From the NCBI GenBank assembly GCA_031283505.1, contig JAITBO010000308.1, forward strand, positions 1 through 8,092: 8,092 nucleotides of DNA, in the 5' to 3' direction. The position numbers and the translations under genes were made by a program. Source of the stretch: Treponema sp. GTDB taxonomy: Bacteria > Spirochaetota > Spirochaetia > Treponematales > Breznakiellaceae. Positions 6,024-8,092 of the stretch are shown here, one piece after another (the stretch's first letter is position 1; each line of letters begins with the position of its first letter). The notes under the pieces were generated by a model. That model was given only the letters and a program-made list of their open reading frames with translations. It was not told the DNA's origin and made no database searches.

Positions 6024-7148
6024 TTATAAAGTCGTTTTAAGCCGCTTCTCTCTGTCGTACCGTTTGACGGCAAGAGTTATCAGGGAATCAATCAAATCGG
6101 TATAGGAAATCCCGCTTGCCCCCCACAACTTGGGATACATACTGATCCTGGTGAACCCCGGCATGGTGTTGATCTCGTTGACCAGGATGGAACAAGACCC
6201 CCGGGATTTTCCGTCAATTCCCGGACCGGCCTCCCGCAAAAAGAAATCCACCCGGCCAAGCCCTTCACATTCAAGAACTTTGAAAGTCTTGATTGCCAGG
6301 CCCTGAATTTCCCGGACCGTTTCCGGCGGAAGCCTGGCGGGAATCTCCAGGGCCGCGCCGTTCTCGTCAAGGTACTTTGCGTCATAAGAGTAAAATTCGT
6401 GGGAGGAAATCACCTCCCCCGGAATAGAAGCCTTAGGCTCCTCGTTTCCCAGGACGGCGCATTCTATCTCCCGGCCTTTGATAAACTCCTCCAGGATGAT
6501 CTTCCGGTCATAGACAAAGGCGTCCCTCACTGCGGCCATATACTCACCTTCGTCGTGGACTTTGCTTACCCCCACAGAAGACCCCATGTTGGCGGGCTTG
6601 ACGAAGAAGGGCAGTCCCAGTTCTTTGACGATCCGGCCAAAACCGGGGACAGCCTCATGGGACCGGAGGGAGATGAAAGCGCCAATGGGGACGCCCCCGT
6701 CCCGAAGGAGCCGCTTCATCACGTCTTTGTCCATTCCCGCGGCGGACCCCAGCACCCCGGCGCCCACAAAGGGAATATCCGCCAGTTTTAGAAGCCCCTG
6801 CACCGTGCCGTCCTCTCCAAAGGGACCGTGGAGTATGGGGAAGATCACGTCGAGTTTGCAGGCGTCTCCTTCCCCCACAAGCCTGGAAATCCTGCCGCCG
6901 CACTCAGGAACCAAGGCCACGGGTTCGCTTGTCTGGTCCAGTCTGATCTTCCGGGGATCGCCGGAATCCAAAAGAAATTTCGATTCGTCCTTCAGAAGCC
7001 AGCGCCCGGTTTTGTCTATGCCGATAAGGATGGGGTTGTACTTCTCCCGGTTTATGGCGTCGAACACATTTTTGGCCGATTGCAGGGACACCTCATGTTC
7101 CGCCGATTTTCCCCCGAATAAGATGCCTATGTTTAATTTCTCCGCCAT
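6024..7148 (-). CDS. ddl: D-alanine-D-alanine ligase
   Basis: A 374-residue cytoplasmic ATP-grasp ligase that makes the D-Ala-D-Ala dipeptide for peptidoglycan; the length fits the longer DdlA-type enzymes. Visible landmarks: FGGKSAEHEVS with catalytic Glu17; HGPFGEDGT at 107-115; ATP-grasp VKPANMGSSVG with Ser190/Ser191; the omega-loop Lys258-Tyr259 of YSYDAKY; and metal ligands Asp301, Glu325 and Asn327 in VDFF and NEINTMPG. The Tyr at 259, not Phe, indicates D-Ala-D-Ala rather than D-Ala-D-Lac specificity. A loop at about residues 306-320 (Gly/Ser/Arg-rich, just before the last metal ligands) looks longer than usual. ATG 7148 has AAGGAG upstream at a long 10-nt spacing. There is no murF or other wall gene alongside. 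A transposase relic lies directly upstream. Confidence 0.95.
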   Translation of the reverse strand: MAEKLNIGILFGGKSAEHEVSLQSAKNVFDAINREKYNPILIGIDKTGRWLLKDESKFLLDSGDPRKIRLDQTSEPVALVPECGGRISRLVGEGDACKLDVIFPILHGPFGEDGTVQGLLKLADIPFVGAGVLGSAAGMDKDVMKRLLRDGGVPIGAFISLRSHEAVPGFGRIVKELGLPFFVKPANMGSSVGVSKVHDEGEYMAAVRDAFVYDRKIILEEFIKGREIECAVLGNEEPKASIPGEVISSHEFYSYDAKYLDENGAALEIPARLPPETVREIQGLAIKTFKVLECEGLGRVDFFLREAGPGIDGKSRGSCSILVNEINTMPGFTRISMYPKLWGASGISYTDLIDSLITLAVKRYDREKRLKTTL

Positions 7149-7178
7149 GGCTTCCGCGCTCCTTATCCAGTGTATCCT

Positions 7179-7208
7179 ACTATAAATACGGCAATATCAG
7201 CAAGTTAA
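7179..7208 (-). promoter_or_regulatory. Promoter candidate for ddl
   Basis: Minus strand: TTAACT (7203-7208, 4 of 6), 18-nt spacer, TATAGT (7179-7184, 5 of 6). The predicted leader is about 24 nt and carries the AAGGAG SD. The -35 box lies near the junction with the transposase relic, so the insertion may have altered it. Confidence 0.4.
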
Positions 7209-7231
7209 GAATTCCCGGGGTAACCACGTAG

Positions 7232-7570
7232 TACCACCGTGCGCTGGCCGGGGCGATAGTGAAACCGGGAAGCACATCGGTGATGCCGGTGACGGCGGAG
7301 ATGATCGGCAGCGGGGACGGGGAAAAGAAGCAGGATTGCGAGCCTGCGGCCGGGAAACGGTGGGTAACAAAGTATGGTGAAGCGTACCGGTGGTTGAAAC
7401 CGACCCTGTTGGGGGACGATTTGTATTCCCACGAGCCGTTTTGCCGGCAGGTAGAGGAAGCGGGATATAGTTTTATCTTCACGTGCAAAAATACGACGCA
7501 CCAACCGAAGCTGGTTCTGGGTACTTTGCTTATCTGCGCCAAACTTCGCCAGGTGTACCTGTGGCTGTAA
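7232..7570 (+). pseudogene. Truncated DDE transposase relic
   Basis: The frame opens after a TAG at 7229 and ends at a TAA at 7568-7570, giving about 112 codons. It reads YHRALAGAIVKPG, DGEKKQDCEPAAGKRW and LLGDDLYSHEPFCRQ, then a FIFTCKNTTHQ block. These match the central part of a DDE transposase family in which GDDLY carries the second catalytic Asp and is followed by FIFTCK..SH. The first-Asp region is missing upstream (stop at 7229), and the C-terminus departs from the family after TTHQ and stops early, without the catalytic Glu region. A frame call starting at GTG 7259 has no SD. I judge it a non-functional fragment, unrelated to the rve-type transposase at the left edge. Family recognition is from memory of the motif, so the IS name is left open. 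Confidence 0.7.
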
Positions 7571-7605
7571 ATCCCCGCCCCCGGCTCATTTAAAACGTGA
7601 TTTTT

Positions 7606-7760
7606 GGGCGCATCGCCGCGGCGCGGCGACCGGGCTTTCCGGGGCTCCGCGCTTCCGCGCTCCGGCCCCGCCTACGGCGCGGCTGGGCAGACCCGGAGGG
7701 TCTGCCTCACCCCTCCAATCCCTTGCGTTAGCTGTGCGATACGGCTTCACGCAGGGTGAG
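7606..7760. repeat. GC-rich cluster of palindromes
   Basis: A very GC-rich block without coding potential. It contains a perfect palindrome CGCCGCGGCG (7614-7623), a tandem TCCGCGCT (7646-7653 and 7654-7661) framed by CGGGGC (7640-7645) and GCCCCG (7665-7670), and a strong hairpin GGCAGACCC-GGA-GGGTCTGCC (7686-7706). A wider pair CTCACCC/GGGTGAG lies at 7706-7712 and 7754-7760. The organisation resembles REP/BIME-like intergenic repeats. No T-tract follows the hairpin, so it is not an obvious terminator. Confidence 0.55.
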
Positions 7761-7846
7761 ACACAACCACGCTTTTATTGCTGCCGGGATACCGGTGCCT
7801 TGCCTGGACCAAATCTCCTGATGACAAAAAAAGACAAGAAGAATAC

Positions 7847-7923
7847 GAACCACAAAGGCGCACAAAGGTTTAGCTTCCTTGGCTTTATCTTTCCTTCGTG
7901 CGCCTTCTTCGCCTTTGTGGTTC
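7847..7923. repeat. Long imperfect inverted repeat, ACCACAAAGG type
   Basis: Outer arms GAACCACAAAGGCG (7847-7860) and CGCCTTTGTGGTTC (7910-7923) are 14 bp and perfect. Inner arms 7857-7868 and 7893-7904 (GGCGCAC.AAGG) match at 11 of 12. The two pairings share GGCG at 7857-7860, so two alternative stems are possible, separated by a TTCTT bulge. Similar CCACAAAGG...CACGAAGG palindromes are scattered in intergenic regions of many bacteria, with no established role. The short open frames across it are artefacts of the repeat. Confidence 0.7.
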
Positions 7924-7985
7924 ATTTCCTGAATTCTTTGTACCCGCTATTTCAATAACGCCTATAACGCCTGACATCGTTTTTT

Positions 7986-8023
7986 AAAGAAAAAGCCCGG
8001 GGTTTCGCAGGGAAACCCCGGGC
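7986..8023 (-). terminator. Strong rho-independent terminator for a gene entering from the right
   Basis: A perfect 12-bp stem: GCCCGGGGTTTC (7995-8006), 5-nt loop, GAAACCCCGGGC (8012-8023). Read on the minus strand it is followed at once by TTTTTCTTT (7994-7986). On the plus strand no T-tract follows, so it acts leftward. It starts 13 nt after the stop codon at 8037-8039. Confidence 0.88.
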
Positions 8024-8036
8024 CGCCTGGTCCCGG

Positions 8037-8092
8037 TTAAACCTTACAGGTTTTGCCGGAACCGGAAAGAGTTGGTACGGTTAGGGTGCTAC
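8037..8092 (-). CDS. C-terminal end of an unidentified protein entering from the right edge
   Basis: Of the three minus-strand frames at the right edge, only one stays open. It ends in STLTVPTLSGSGKTCKV and a TAA at 8037-8039. The other two hit stops within a few codons of the edge. The strong terminator right after this stop supports it as the end of a real gene. The 17 visible residues are too few to assign a family. Confidence 0.45.
   Translation of the reverse strand, partial: STLTVPTLSGSGKTCKV

Noticed and set aside
7686..7706. GGCAGACCC hairpin as terminator of the transposase relic
   Set aside because: No T-tract on either strand after the stem, and it is over 100 bp from the relic's stop.
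7728..7958. Small frames on both strands across the long inverted repeat
   Set aside because: They translate the repeat itself (NHKGEEGARR-type strings), a familiar spurious annotation; no SD.

Overview
The window (about 8.1 kb) looks like an ordinary bacterial chromosome segment with one insertion-sequence end on the left and a second, decayed one on the right. Moderate-to-high G+C, an orphan outer-membrane-barrel-like protein, and D-Ala-D-Ala ligase, Nudix and KDG kinase genes beside IS debris fit a spirochaete of the termite-gut Treponema type. This assignment is an inference from protein style, not from a diagnostic marker.

Layout. Positions 1-584 (minus) hold the N-terminal half of an rve/DDE-type transposase that runs off the left edge. 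Its start is preceded by an SD, a perfect palindrome and two copies of a roughly 34-bp direct repeat typical of an IS end. About 500 bp without a recognisable gene follow. At 1244-2806 (plus) is a secreted, probably outer-membrane beta-barrel protein of unknown function. At 2838-3623 (plus) is a NagD/AraL-type HAD sugar phosphatase with an apparently leaderless promoter. At 3772-4800 (minus) is a PfkB-family kinase, best matched to 2-keto-3-deoxygluconate kinase, with its own SD and promoter. At 4881-5441 (minus) is a zinc-ribbon Nudix hydrolase, divergent from a 4-hydroxybenzoyl-CoA-type thioesterase at 5500-5892 (plus). The two promoters of this pair overlap at their -10 boxes. A short hairpin-rich convergent gap follows, then D-alanine-D-alanine ligase at 6024-7148 (minus). 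At 7232-7570 (plus) is a truncated transposase relic of a different family, directly upstream of ddl. Positions 7571-8036 contain no gene but three kinds of palindromic repeat: a GC-rich cluster, a long imperfect hairpin of the ACCACAAAGG type, and a strong minus-strand terminator. That terminator sits just beyond the stop codon of a gene entering from the right edge (8037-8092, minus).

The genes do not form one pathway: cell wall (ddl), sugar acid catabolism (kdgK), and housecleaning or salvage (Nudix, HAD phosphatase, thioesterase). Most have individual promoters. I did not find a convincing new multi-gene system. The most interesting signals are regulatory: two genes whose -10 box lies 6-7 nt from the ATG (leaderless mRNAs), the overlapping divergent promoters at 5464-5511, and the repeat-rich right end.
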